Assembly (NCBI GenBank): GCA_023105745.1
Contig: JALGQZ010000014.1
Span: 6,824,888-6,888,887 of the forward strand
Length of the DNA stretch: 64,000 nt
Source: Austropuccinia psidii
Lineage: Eukaryota; Basidiomycota; Pucciniomycetes; Pucciniales; Sphaerophragmiaceae
Reading direction: 5' to 3'
The position numbers were made by a program, and so were the translations under genes. Shown here in pieces: positions 37,415 to 50,199 of the stretch. Below the pieces are notes generated by a model. It saw only the letters and a list, made by a program, of their open reading frames with translations, made no database searches and had not been told where the DNA came from. The stretch's first letter is position 1. Every line of letters begins with the position of its first letter.

Positions 37415-39079
37415 CAGTGCCCCAAAACATGTCTTCGGACACTTTTTTTCAAGTAAAAATAAAAATTTCTCACAAGTTTTTTTTTAAAAAAAATGTCAGT
37501 GCGTAAAACTGTTACGCGGATTTGCTCCTAGGGTTCATGATGACAAATCGCAAAGGCACAATGGGATTCTCATTTGCTCCATATGTTGTGATAACAAAAA
37601 CACAAACTTTTTAATTCCATTTATTGTTTATTTAAATATTTAAAGTGTTTGTACAAATGCTTATATTTAATGAACAATGGAATGAAAACAGTTAAAAATA
37701 AAAAATCAAGTCAATATGTAAAACAACAAATAATATCAGCCTGATTCATAAGAAATGAAGATGCCGCCTTGTGAATCCATTTGACCAATAAGGGCTATGT
37801 TACAGGTTGAGAAATTAAAAGCCCTACCATCTTGTTGGTCCACCATGAGATTCAACCACTGCGTCCAATTGCTTATGCATACCAATGAGCAGTTTCTCAA
37901 AGAAAGCTGGTGAGAGATCATCCCAAGCGCTCTGAATGGCCGCACGTAATTCATCCATTGTGTGGGGCTGATGATGTTTTGTTATATGGGTTTTCAAAAC
38001 CTTCCAGACATTCTCAATTGGATTGAGGTCTGGGGAGTGGGCTGGCCAAGGCAGCTTGTCAATCTGATTGGTGGCTCGCCATTTGTTTGATATTTGGGCG
38101 GTGTGAATTGGGGCACCATCTTCCATCATCGCAAGTCCTTATGTATGGTGCATTGACCATGTAGCTGTAGAATGGTTGCAAGTGTGGTTTGTATACTTGC
38201 TTGATAAACGTTGCAGCTGTTTGAGTACCATCTAAAAAACCAGTGGCCCCTTTGTGCTGCCAATAAAAGCCCCCTATACCATGAGCGATTGTTGGCCCAA
38301 ATGATGATTAACTTGAAGGTTTTCTAACATATATTTTTCATGAGTCGTTCACCAAATGTGGACCTGATCAGACTTCTTGCCTAGTTCAAATGAGGACTCA
38401 TCCATCCAAATTATTTGAGCCCATTGTTGAAGAGTCCAGTGCAAAGGTTAATCGTCAATCAAAGTCCAATTGGCAAAGGTGAGGCTTTTTGGGGGCAATA
38501 CATGATTGCTTTCCAAGATCAGGTATTGCCTTGCCAATGGTTCAATTGCTGACATCGTTTGGAATAGCCCGCGAAATCTCGTTTAAATTGGCCTGTCAGT
38601 TGTGAGTAATGAAGGCGTCCAAATTTCGTGGGTCTGCATCATTCAACAATGGAGGTCGGCTGGTTTTTGGGTGATTGGCACATGATCCATTATCTTGAAA
38701 TCTTCTGATGGTGTCATGCACCATCAATTTGGGGACCCCCATGCATAACAATATCATTCGGAGTGACAAACCAGCCTGCGACATCCCGACGATCTGGCTG
38801 CATTGCTCCACTCTGTGATTGTCTGGAATTAATATCTAAATCAAAAGGATGAAAAACCGTAGGGTTATTTGAATAGGACCAAACAATAAAGGAAAACGTA
38901 AGGAAACTAGCTTACGAGTTAACAGGAAAAATGAGGTAGTGTGAAGCAAATAGGAACAAAAGAATAACAAAACTGTAAGGAAAAAAGGTTAAAACAAAAG
39001 GAGTTGTTTCAACAAAAAAATATGATTGCAGGCTGTGTATCCATGCAGATGGTGTCCAAAGACATGTTTTGGGGCACTG
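37415..39079 (-). mobile_element. Tc1/mariner element 2 (1665 bp)
   Basis: Terminal inverted repeats of 28 bp lie at 37415-37442 and 39052-39079 (outer end CAGTGCCCCAAAACATGTCT) with one mismatch, flanked by TA at 37413-37414 and 39080-39081. It encodes a degenerate minus-strand transposase. The outer ends share CAGTGCCC with element 1, but the inner parts differ, so the two belong to different families. It inserted into the TA of a GTAAGTA splice donor. Confidence 0.94.
37800..38815 (-). pseudogene. Tc1-like DD34E transposase, degenerate
   Basis: Minus-strand transposase. A helix-turn-helix N-terminus runs from 38811 (MEQCSQIVGMSQAGLS, then a VPKLMVHDTIRRFQ helix). The catalytic core shows WMDESSFELG near 38415-38385, MMEDGAPIHTA near 38129-38100 and WPAHSPDLNPIENVW near 38050-38005. 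There are 34 residues between the second Asp and the Glu, which is the Tc1 DD34E signature, and all three acids are present. Several stops and frameshifts between the N-terminal part and the core still make it non-functional as written. Confidence 0.88.
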
Positions 39080-40763
39080 TACCTCTTTTACTCCTTTTTC
39101 TTAATTGACATAGCTCAATCTGAACCTCCTCTTGGTGAGTCTCAGCCCACATCCAATAGGCATTTTCAGCCCCATGTGTCAAAACCCCAATCAAATCATG
39201 ACCCGTTTGGAACACTTACCCAAAATAACCCATTTACCTTTACTGTTCCCCATGACACTACCAGTGGCAACGCTCAATTTCCCAAGTTTTCTTCAGCCTC
39301 AAACCAGTCCCATTGTCCTTCTTCATATTCTCTCCAATCTAATTTGACTGCTGATAATCAATCGCCTTTTTCACAAGCAGTCTTTTGTCAGCATGCCATT
39401 TCTTTTGGAAAAATGAGTGCTCTCAATGTTCTACCAAGCAAATTACTGGATGTCTCTGTGCCCAAACATTCCTTCTCACATGCATCTTCACCTCTTTCCA
39501 TCCATCCACTGTCAATGTCAACCATTCAACACACTCTACCTCCAGTGCATATTATTATTTCATCACCAGCCCCCCTTTCTGCAAAATTGCCTGCCAGCCC
39601 TCAACCTATTTCCATATCACGGGTTGATCTGGTTCCAGTAGAGGCATCTGAAGCAGATCCTAGATCAATGGCTCAAATAACCAAGACTTCAGCCACTCAA
39701 CCCGCTGCAGGATCAGCCATTCAACCAGCTTCCCAAACCAAGGAAAACCTACCCACTCAGCCAGCTGCAGCTTCGGCTTCTCAAACCATCAAGATCCTAA
39801 CCACTTAAACAGCTGCCAGATCAGCTTTCAAAATCACAGACCACACAGTCCTTAAGCCAGCTCCAGCACCAAGTATTCTACCTTCTCCGACTTCAATGTC
39901 TTGACATGCAATTCGCCCTCTGAAGTTTCCTGCTGTACACACTGTGATGAAAACCAGGTAAAAAACATTTTATAAATAAATTTTTGATAGCAATTTTTTT
40001 GACCTCCTTTCAAATCTTACCTAATATAATGTGAACTTGCTTTGTAGTGATAACTGTGATCCCTCTCAGGCAGTCCCTGAACATCCTTCTTCCTCTGTAT
40101 CCAAAAACTGCACTGCACTTGGGTCAGCTCAACCCAAGCCCTCTGTGGTTTTTTGACAAGATGTTGTACCCAGTGCTATTGTACCTCCAACAGGAATCAA
40201 CTTAGGCCCCACTGAAAATACTGCCCTTATCATTAAGGAGCCACCCGCCTAGATCCCGCAATCAAACCAACCTCATGATTAAGAAGATCCTACTCAAAAT
40301 TCATTGCGAAAAACCACTCCCAAAAAGATGTTGTCAATAGTGGACAATGCAAGCAATATGAATAATCCCAATCCAAATAATCCTCCAGCAGATTGTTTGG
40401 AAGAAGTATGCTTAATCCCAAATTAGTCTGCATTCACTGATGAATCTGGAAGAACAACTCCCAAAATGTGAAGCGCACATGATTCAGCAACTCCAGAAAG
40501 CTTTCCTAATGTATGTGACATTGGTAAATCAAATGTGGAAACCCCAATACCATCAGTCACTGTCTCCAAGCAAAAACAAAGATGTTTATCCAACTCCAGC
40601 TGCAAAGCTCTGTGCTGGAATCCTAGCTGCTCTTTCAACTTCAATTGATAGACGGCCATCAAGACAACCAACACCTAGGGTGACTATTCCTCTAACACAT
40701 CAATCTGCAGGTGTCCATGCTAGCAATCATCAAGCTCAAAGTAAGCAAGATGGTATTACCTGA

Positions 40764-41495
40764 TGTGAAAATGAGCAACATCCCTCGTGTCAGAGAAGCT
40801 TGTTGTTTCATGATGCCTTTGAAGCTGATAGTGTTTCAACATGACTACATTAAAAGTTTTCTCTGATTTCCTGATGCCTTACAAAGTTCTAATTCAATTT
40901 TTTGTTATGTATATTCATGTTAAAAATTTTGTTTACTGATATGACAATACTGTAGCTACAAGTTAATAGTGATTATGTTTTTTTGTGCATTTATATAATT
41001 AACTCAGTGTTATATGGTGTGAGTGCCCAATCCAATTAAAAAGTTGGTTTATCATTGTTACCCATACTTTTCCCTAATTCACATGCCACAAGTTTTGACT
41101 AATGTTTAAAAATGCATATTTTTCTGACAAAATATTTTTTCTGATGATAATACAATGTCATTCCTTTGATGATATTAGTATGTTTGTTTTAAAGACAACA
41201 AAATTCTTATTATTTTGATAATAACAGCCTTTTTTTATGTGTAATTGCTCAATTAACATGAACTGGCCAAAAAATCAAAAGAAAATGAAATATTATCCCC
41301 AAAACCATGTATTTTTGTTGAAAAAAGAAAATAAACTGAGCAAATTGAGAAAACTGAACAGAAAATATAATTTGGACTGGTTGAAATTAAATGTCACTGA
41401 GCACAAATGACTTCCTTTTAAAAAAGGAATAACACAAAACAATTTGACCATGCAAGGTGTTGATAAAGCTTTATAGGGCTTTAAAAAACTACACT
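40764..41495. other. AT-rich right terminal region of the 17.1-kb element
   Basis: No gene. Contains the right-hand partner (about 41315-41495) of the weak terminal inverted similarity described for the whole element. Confidence 0.4.
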
Positions 41496-41499
41496 GCAA

Positions 41500-42429
41500 G
41501 GACCAGCAACATATAATAGGATATTTCCTTTATCTCCAAGGGGACTCAATGTACATTGGTAATTAGATACCATCAACATTTCCAAATAGTCCTCATGGCC
41601 CCTCCCTATTGTCACATTCTGATGATCTTCCAAATTCACAGGAATTCTATATTTGTATTATGGTATGTTTCTGAAGGATTTACTCACAAAGGATAAATCA
41701 CCTTTTGAAGAAAGGCAAAACATTTCAATAAGTACATCTTAATACCCAAATCATACTCTAACCAATTAAAATCCCCCTGCACTCAAACAAAATACCAACA
41801 CCTTAGCTCCACTCCAAACAATTATTCAATAGATTTGATTGCTTATATTTGGAATAGATTTCAATGGTGTGCCAGCATACATGGATTGAATGTTATTCCC
41901 CTCAATTCAATGGTGATACATCACTGATAGAACCCATCTAACTTGCCATATAAGCTTTATCTCCATGTGTATTTGAGCTAGAATATGTGCAAGAAATGAA
42001 AATAAGCTCATTTCACCCAATCCAAAGCCTAACAATTTCCCCTCATCAAAATGTGACATGTTAGGCTTTATCTCCTGAAGCTCAACTGCCTTTCCCAAAG
42101 GGGATAAAATCTTTTACTGCCTCAATTCATGTCCCCATTCTTAAAGAATTACTCCAGTTTTTCCCCAAGTAATCCGTCTCCTAAATAATTGCACATCAAC
42201 CATAGATATTCATAAAAAACCCAACCATATTTACAATTCCCACAGCTATGTCCACCCTCCCCTATTCCTCAATGAATATAGGCATGTGTCAACAATTCTC
42301 AGCTAAAACACACTTATTTCCTGAGGGTGATAGGCAGGGAGTTTCCTTCACACCTTTTCAATATAAATAGGACTTTCTAAATCTCAAATTATCCATTGAA
42401 GCCCTACCTCAGCATCAGGATCTGAGTGA
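41500..42429 (+). promoter_or_regulatory. 5' non-coding leader of the unit B transposase
   Basis: Conserved with 61100-62050 of unit C, including a block reading gggtgataggcagggagtt and aatataaatag near 42361-42371, a TATA-like sequence about 60 bp before the first transposase-like codons. A degenerate form of the 24-bp palindrome (see 61436-61459) lies near 41858-41881. The promoter role is inferred from position only. Confidence 0.35.
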
Positions 42430-45111
42430 CTGCAAGTTGTATTGGACCAAATGTTTTCCCAATGATAATTCCCCATTGACCCAAAGCACATACTCCACTC
42501 TTCTGGGCCTCAATGCAACAGCACCAAAAATCTTTGCCCACAAGACCTTGTAATGATAATCTCCATAATTCTATATTCAAGCTATAATATTATACCTTGC
42601 AGCCATTCACACATTCTCAATCCTTCCCTGAACCTACTTGTTAAGTCAAGCATCCCAAGCTCAGGTGGTCACCCTACTCCCAGATCTCAGTACCATATTT
42701 CATCATCTCCAATTGGAGCCATTGATTGAAAACTATATATGCTGTCCTCAATGTTTCTTTCTTAATGGCCTGACTGAATTTTTCACAACTGACCAACCCC
42801 ACTGTTGATGCCATAATATACCAAAAGACAGTCAATTTATCAACCTTTCAAAATTTGCTGGCTAGATTTCTCTGACCTCCTGGCATGTAGAAATTCTCAA
42901 TCAACATCAACAATCCCAAATGTGAAATGTGGGATGGATTGGTCTGGAGATGCTTCACTGGCACCAGAAATATCAATGACCCCAATTAGTGTCTATTTCT
43001 GGGGCATTGGCCTTCTTGATTGAATGCACATGGAAAGTCAAGCCTCTTGGCTAGCATTGGACCTACCATGCTAATTTGTCTTAATCTCCCCCCAAATGAA
43101 AGATTGAAGACAGAGAATGTCTATGCTTCAGGAATCATCCCTGCACCAAAGGAACCAACTTCCTCCCAAATGAATTACCTTTTAATGCCACTCATCAAGG
43201 AGATTAAAGAACTGTGCAAAGGTTCCTATTTTTCACCCACCTCAATAGGTCCTTCAGGATCCTTTATTTTTAGTGCCATCCTCACAGCCATTGCCAATGT
43301 GGTTTCCATGCACAAAATTACTTTACCCTTTTTGTAATTTTTTCTCTATTCACAAGGTCCCAATTGAAAAAATCGGTACTCAATTTCACTAAGCATACTC
43401 ATACCAGAATTAAAAGTTGGGTATTGCAAAATGGCTTCAGGAAACCCCAAAATAATTTTAAGTAATTCTCTCTGAGTATGGAGTACAATTTTCAATTTCG
43501 GAAGACCTTCCCTACTTAGATGCAGCCAAAATGGTTAATCTTGATATCATCCAAATTTTGAAGGATTGTGCAGCTTTCAAATTGTGTATTGTGGAGGCCA
43601 AATCAAAAACATTTCTCAGGTCCGCAAAGGAAATCCATTGACACCATCAGTTCAGACTCGGATTCCATGACTTCCAACAGCTTCCTCAATCAATTCACAT
43701 TGAGAGAGACCAACTGAAAAATAATGAATGAGTCACTCCCCACTACTTCCACCTAGCAAAATTACTCACAAATTCCCCCCCTCACATGCAACATTCATTG
43801 AGTGGTTCTGTGGAGGTTCCCTCATTTGATTCAGATTAAATCCTCTCTGAAATGGATATCAGTGCACTTCATGATTGCCATAGCAAAGGTGAGGCTCTAG
43901 AGCTTCTCCAACTAATTATATCTGATATCATAATTCCATCATCAGGGACTAGAGTTCCCCCCTATCATGGTAGCTCAAAAGCTGCTTAATGGGCTCTCTT
44001 ATACAAGTTCTATATTCCAGTTTTAATTCTCAGTCAACAGATGTCATTAGATGAACACAATTCCCCCAATACATGAAGAAAAATGGGTAAATCAGAAGAC
44101 CTCGAAAATGAACAAAACAAGAATACCTTCCCTTTGATTAATGCTATCAACATTGAAGCAAGTTGGACTTCTTCAATGGATTAAGCAAATGCATTTGATG
44201 AATGTTGTGAAATATTCTGCCTTTCCAATCAACACCTGTTCCCAAATAACCATTTTGCCTATCATATTCCAGAGCTCTTCCAATGTTGGAGACTAGCACA
44301 ATCATTAGCCACATGGGGGTATGAGAACCTGATTGGAGGATTTGAAAAGATGCCAAAACATAACAAAATATGTATGTTAATCAAGAAAGAAAATATATTC
44401 ATCTTGATTATACACATGAACTAAATAAGACTAACTTCTTGTAGCTGTTAATAGATGATATAGCTAGAACCTTACTTCAACATATCTGTCAAGGTTCCAA
44501 CTCTTCCATTCTCCTGAGATCCCCATCAGCCCCATGTGAAATAAGATAACCTTTCAAATCACAGCATCCTTCCCAGTTAAATCACCAAAAAGATAATAGA
44601 CCACTCTTCCATGACAAACAGATTGGTGATTCCCTGGTTGAGTACCTACAAAATTTCCATTAAACAAAGGAAATAGTTCTGTGGATAAGCTCAGATACTC
44701 CCATATAATCCACAAGGTCATCCCACTTCAAGAGTTGTTTCACCTTGGTATTTTCCAGTGTCAAATATCAATATCAACAATATTTATTCAACTGAAATCA
44801 AAAATGTCAGAAATAATGTGATATGTTTTCTGAGGGGGAACTCACATCAATTTGTCATTTTAAATAGCATTCAAGTCTCTGATCCAGCTTGCTTTCTGAA
44901 CAATAACTCTCTGATATTGAAAAATTTGAAGATTGATTTGACTTTCTTACTAGACTGGCCTCAACTCAATATTCATAAAGCTGCTGGTTTTGATAATGGA
45001 GACTTGATCATAGCTGAAGTAGAAATACAAGGTTGCTATGAGCTTTGTTATAACAAAGTGATGTCATTTGGACTTCCTTTAATGACAAAACCCTTATTTC
45101 ACAATATTTAG
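42430..45111 (+). pseudogene. Plavaka/Tnp2-type transposase, unit B copy, degenerate
   Basis: Same transposase as in A and C. NYICCPQCF near 42733-42759 is the CC-x-x-C zinc-like motif of the N-terminus. About 150 bp present in C between this motif and the next are deleted. Further on are ERLKTENVYASGIIPAPKEPT near 43100-43160, LMPLIKEIKEL near 43183-43215, a broken MHN-type region near 43500-43600, and the C-terminal tail 44758-45111 ending KPLFHNI with a stop. The intermediate region 43620-44400 is riddled with frameshifts. The GIIPAPKEP sequence carries Ala where the family signature has Gly. Confidence 0.85.
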
Positions 45112-47909
45112 TGTATTTTTCTTTGCCAAAAATATAGTGACATAATCATGGCATTCTCTCAGCTTCATTAGAATTTTCCTAAGAAATAAATGCCTCAAAT
45201 TTTGGGACATTAACTTTCCATTGTGACTAGTAAAGCCCATTAGTTCACATGGCTACAAAGAAATTACCACTTTCACATTGGGTATGGTGTGAATAAACCA
45301 CTTCAAATGATCCTATTACACAAAGTGTCACACACACTCACATATCACATGATATAAAATGGCACAGCTCTTCTATCCTCATGTTACAAGGTGAATAGCC
45401 CCACAAGCCCAGTGTGCCTAAGCATCACATTCTGTCCATGTGAGCTTGGATGTCTTCAAGTTGCACAGGACTGGTCAAGTGCCCCTAGTGAATGCAGTGC
45501 ACATGTAGGTTAAAAAAAACTACCCCACACATTCTTTGGCCTTTGTGTGCATATCACACATATGCACCTGCGCCCAAAGCACTGTGTGGCTGGTTTTACC
45601 CATGCCATACACAGCTTGTCAGTCCTACTCATGCTGAGTTATCTTATGAGTGACCCAGGGATGTCACACACCTCTCCCCTACATAAAGACTGGTTGAATG
45701 ACCTCTTTGATTGGTTCATGTGGAAACATGTGGGTCTTGTTATTCTTAGAGCCCTTGGGCTGGTTAAGGGAGGTTCAGGGGTTGAGGAATCTCAATTGAA
45801 GGCACAGGGGAACAAATATTGGTGTAAGACCTGACTGTGATGTTTTCTTGACATGAAGTCAATTTCTGGTGATTGATGAAACATTTTCCCTGGTGAAAGC
45901 TGGGTTGGACCTGCTACCCCAACTGGAAGGCATAGCTTTTTTCATGGTGAATATGGTACAGATTATCTCTATTTGTAAGAGCACTTAGTATAACATCTTC
46001 ACTTTTTTGAGTCAATGGGATGCATAATTTCCTTCTGAGATTTATCATAAGGTAATAAAGATGGCACAAATTGGTCTTCAATTCAGAAGATATTGATTAA
46101 TTCACATTTAAAAACTTTGAAAGAAGCTTATATGAACCTTTTTGCAAGTTTTTGAGGCTTCTTTATCTTTGCAAGTAACCCATCTTTAACTTACTTCAAA
46201 TTCTTCCCAAACCTTTTTCCAACTCAACTCCACTTGCTAAGTTGAACTTTGGTTGGAGTCACATTAGAAATAAATGAGCTATTTGAATATTAGATAATTT
46301 GGGAGGAGTTTACACTCATTAAGCTTGAGTCATGTAGGGATTATCTTGGAGGTTATTCATTGAAATGACTTACACACAGCCTGGATTGAACAAATTAGCA
46401 TATATAGCCTTCATCAGCTTACAAATTGTTGTGAAAATGATATCATAATTTGGTCTACAAAGATTGTGTGTTTTTTCAATGATATCAAAAAGGTATATTT
46501 GCATTTTGAATAAACCTTTCACTGAATATATTTGATTCATAAGGATTAATTCAATTATAATTCACCAGGGCAAATCTTGCATCAATTGTTGGCAATTGAC
46601 TTCACATTGCACCGCAGTCAGTATAAAATCTTGCTTCAGTCGCGTTAGTGTCACTTTATAGTCACTGGACTTAGTGGGTCACGTCACGTCTGCATCAAGA
46701 CAATGTCAATTGTCACATGTGTCACATGAGAATGTCACTCAAAGTCCAAACCCATTTCCACACTACTCACAATGTTTGGGTAATTACACCTCATGGTGCT
46801 ACCCAGCAGTTTGGTATGCTCATATTGGTGTAAGAGAAGAATTCCGCCCCACCGCCTGGTCATCTCACCCCTTTAACATGCCTACTCTCAAAAAAATAAA
46901 AAGTGGCTTCCGCCTCCCCAACTAATCCTCTCTGACGCTTAGCATGCTTACGCGCCCGCACCCCCCTCCATATGAGACTCCGACACTGTGCTCACACTGG
47001 CCTAATCCTCAAAGCCACTTATGATCCTTACGCTCCTTCCGGGCCCTCAAGATGAGACTATGATGCCGCCCCCCCACCACTTGCAATCCTTACGCTCATG
47101 CAGCCCCCTCAAGATATGCCTCCAACACCTCCCTCAACCCTCCTTGTGCCTCCGCACCCCCGCCACTTACCATCCACATGCTTCTGTATTACATCCATAG
47201 TGTACGGTAGCTTGTTGGCATACACAATCAATGCAATCAAGGAAATATGCTGAGTAGCCTTCTCTGCCAACAGGACCTAAGGGGAAATTGGTCAGTATAT
47301 TCACAATGTTGTGGTTAGGGTTTAAATCATGAGGCTCACAGATTAAAACCTAATAAGTGGACTATTTAAGACAAGAATTGTGTCTCCTGTTTCCCTGACA
47401 AAACCATTTTATTTCATATCATTCAAATGGAACACTTTGCTTAGTCCTTACCTCATGAGCATTGAATAGTTCAAAAGTTGACTTTAGTAGGTTTCTCACT
47501 AGTCAACTTTATTCAATTTCTAACAGGGAAGTGATTTTATTTGTATGATATGAAATAATTTGCAAAACATTGCCTCCTTCAATTTCCCAAAAAATTGTAT
47601 TTTGCAAATGCAATACAATTTCAATAGAAGGTTCCAAGGCTGTTGATGCGCAGGTTTATTTTGGTCAGCCTGTGGTTCTAAAATGTATTTTTCTAGAATA
47701 TTCAATAACTCTCAAACTGCTTTAAATTGATATTTAACTTCTTTCAAACTTGCCGAAATTCTCCAATATTACCTAAAAAAGAATCAATTATTTTAAGCTT
47801 ATTTTACTTCCATCTTTTTTCTTCAATTTTGATCTTTTTATTCAAAAATTTACAAACAAGTTATCAGTCAGCTCATCACCATCTATTTGCTTAATAAACT
47901 ACCTCCGCT
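45112..47909. other. Spacer between transposase and gene X, unit B
   Basis: No gene is supportable. 46570-47200 is a C-rich, CpG-containing stretch with imperfect repeats around aatccttacgctc and ctcaagatgagact; its A counterpart (10375-11200) has CA or TG at these CpG sites. The remainder is AT-rich. The 5' end, up to 45900, matches the sequence before the extra block of unit A. Confidence 0.5.
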
Positions 47910-50056
47910 ATGGCACAAGCCCCAGGAAATTCAACTGAATTCAATGAACTATCAACTTCAGCCCCAGAGAGTGGAAGTGAAATCTCTGATATGGCCAGTA
48001 GTCGTGAATTGCGCATTGAAGTAGAGAGCAAGTCACATGAAGATAGTCAAGATCCACCAGTTCTTCCAGAATGTGATTATGCATCCATCTTGAATATTTC
48101 AAATCTCTCAAAACCTGATATTGTGTCATAGCCTTTATTTCAGCTCAGCCTCCAAGCTCTCAGAAACCAAATTTCAAAAGCTATGAGAAGGAAAAGACTG
48201 TTGAACCTTGTGCACCGACAGAAGATGATGTAATTTTCAGTGGGGAGGTGGAAATTATATCCAAGGAACAATTTGTCTCAAATATTGCTCAAACAATCCC
48301 AAGGCTCAAAAAAATTCAAAATCATAGTAAAATTCCTGATTATGTGTGTCAAAAGATTTCTGAAGCAATGAGCCTCCTCAAAATGGATTTGAACCATAAG
48401 TCCATTACTAATTCAATACAAAAACATCAAAATGGCTGCTTACAATATATGGGCAGGTGTGGAGGTGGCAGAATCTCTAGTGGTAATTGAGATTCCAGGC
48501 AAAGGATTAGAAAAAAGACCAAATATACATGCCAACAAAAAATGCCATACCTTTGAAGCCGCAAAAGATTCCCGGCATCAGGGTGATGAAATGATCAATG
48601 TTGAAGTGGGCCATATTGATAATCAACCTCCGCATACTGAAAGCCCCCCCATACTCAATGAAACAATCCATGATGAAACCCCTCCCACCTCTCCTCAGAA
48701 TATTCAAGCCTTTCAAGAAAGGGAAACAATTAAACATGATACAATGGGACAAGATATGACTGATATAATCTCCAACCCTGAGCCCAAAGTGTCATCCTCT
48801 GCTAATTTTCAAGGAATATTTTTTATCCTGCATGGAAGAGTTTGGAGACATTTTTAATTATCATTCCAATATTACTCAACAATCATGGAAAAGGGGGCTT
48901 GATAATATCAATAGGATTTACAAAAATCAATGGGACAATTTACCAACAAGCGATGCTCATACATTCCTTCCCGTTGGTATTAAGGTGATCAGTAACCAAG
49001 AGCTTAAAATGTTGGCCTGGTTTGAGGACCTTGAGATGGCAGGTGAGTTTTATCTTTGTGCATGAAACTTGATTATTGGCTGTTGACTGGTGATATAAAT
49101 TGCAATATACAGGGTTAGATTTTCTTAAGCCAACAGAAACAGAAGCATTTTTTGATAACAACATTTGGAATCTCAAATTGATGAAGGAATCAGCTAAACC
49201 TCCAGATAATCTCCCAAAATCTGAAGACTCCTTCTTCAAAATGGTTCAGAGCCTTCTTTACCCTGCCAATCCAGTTGAACATTTTTGGGCAAATGTTATG
49301 TTTGAATCCATCAGTTTAGTCTCATATAATGTGATTGCACCCAAACCATATGTGGCACTAACATCAAATTCAACCGAATATCTTGGACTCAAATGGGGAG
49401 CAGTTGAATACCTTGCCTCCTGCTTGAGTAAATCAAAGCAACATGCAACACAACTTAGCATTGAAGGTGGCGGGGCTGACAATTCCATATCAACAAAGCC
49501 GCACAAGAACCTGGAGGATCAAATGGATACAGTTATCCATTTGATGATTGCATACAACATGGTATGTGCACATACAAAGGTCAAAGTCAATGGCATCAAA
49601 GGCAAGCTCACAAGCTCCAAACAAAATGAGGCCATCAAAGATCTTTTGAAGTGTCACAAGAATCTCGGAATAAATCAAATTTGCTATGGTATATTAGCGG
49701 CTTTCTGTGCGGCAGGGGTTTTTGGTTTGATGGTATGCTCAGATGACTGGAGAACAAGCTAAGTTAAAGGAGCTTTATCACTCATTGACATTTCCAAAAA
49801 AACTTTTAGAGGGTAAAAATCTAGTGGATCTGGTGTGGCTACTTACTAATAAGTATATATGTAATTTACTGAATAAAAATTTCTTCTCATCAGAGTCTTT
49901 TAACCCCACTGTACCTCTTAGATTTGAATTTGCACGATGCTTGGTATTAGACTTTGGTGATGCCTAGGTGGTGAAGCGCAGTCTTGGTTCAAGTGATGAG
50001 GTCACATTGACTGTACCCAGGACAGCTAAACTTACAACCAGGATTGACCCATTTTA
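47910..50056 (+). pseudogene. Orphan gene X, unit B copy, near-complete
   Basis: Starts MAQAPGNSTEF at 47910 with an acidic, Ser-rich N-terminus. It continues after an intron whose acceptor TTTCAG is near 48140, through EVEIISKEQFVSNI (48245-48287) and an acidic Pro-rich linker (48600-48790). FGDIFNYHSNITQQSWKRGLDNI lies near 48840-48910. An intron with donor GTGAGTTT near 49041 and acceptor ATACAG near 49113 follows. The best-conserved block runs from 49114 to 49735 (FLKPTETEAFFDN, PVEHFWANVMFESI, KPHKNLEDQMDTVIHLMIAYN, ICYGILAAFCAAGVFGL). A frameshift near 49740 leads to WLLTNKYICNL and the end RIDPF. Roughly 650 residues in all. I recognise no domain. It sits directly upstream of the TET-like gene, same strand, in both units. 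Confidence 0.6.
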
Positions 50057-50175
50057 GATTAGCTTTGTACTAGATAGATTGTGATTAAATTTTGCAAAGT
50101 TATTTAAGAATTTAATAATTGTGACTACCTATCCTACTACTGCCAGGATGCCACAGTATGAATACCAATAATAAT

Positions 50176-50199
50176 TGTACGGAGGCATGCCTCCGTACA
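50176..50199. promoter_or_regulatory. Perfect 24-bp palindrome upstream of the TET-like gene
   Basis: The sequence from 50176 reads TGTACGGAGGCA followed by its exact reverse complement. Near-copies occur at 52160-52183 (after the TET-like gene), at 61436-61459 (upstream of transposase C) and, decayed, near 14627 and 41858. A role as binding site for an element-encoded protein or as a terminus is inference. Confidence 0.6.

Larger units (their letters stand above)
35000..40763 (+). pseudogene. Ser/Pro-rich gene of the 17.1-kb element, interrupted by Tc1 element 2
   Basis: A chain of open, Pro/Ser/Thr/Gln-rich segments on the plus strand: 35164-35844, 35799-36176, 36249-36857, 36902-37213, 37297-37407, 39114-39808 and 40440-40763. 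The first contains a helical stretch, IANIKDHLYS then IRQIALSYL, that vaguely resembles a HeH fold; the rest is low complexity. Near 39690-39800 there is an internal repeat of SATQPAAGSA type. Tc1 element 2 sits in an intron: the donor GTAAGTA begins at 37408 and the acceptor CATAG ends at 39113. Frame changes between segments imply further introns or frameshifts. Function unknown; the position suggests an accessory protein of the element. Confidence 0.4.
24383..41495. mobile_element. 17.1-kb Plavaka-type element inserted at the A/B junction
   Basis: Everything between the 3' end of unit A and the 5' end of unit B lacks a counterpart at the direct B/C junction near 61060-61090, so it is an insertion. 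The ends begin CACACTACTAG on the left and, inverted, CAGTGTAGTTT on the right. Both are followed within 30 bp by ataaagcccta or ttaaagccctata and by ctcagttt-rich DNA over about 180 bp, a weak inverted-repeat similarity. Contents are a minus-strand Plavaka transposase, a minus-strand multi-HeH protein and a plus-strand Ser/Pro-rich gene. Exact ends and the target duplication could not be fixed. Confidence 0.55.

Noticed and set aside
39009..39215. Minus-strand reading frame across the right end of Tc1 element 2
   Set aside because: It crosses the inverted repeat into flanking DNA and overlaps a plus-strand exon; it is a chance frame.
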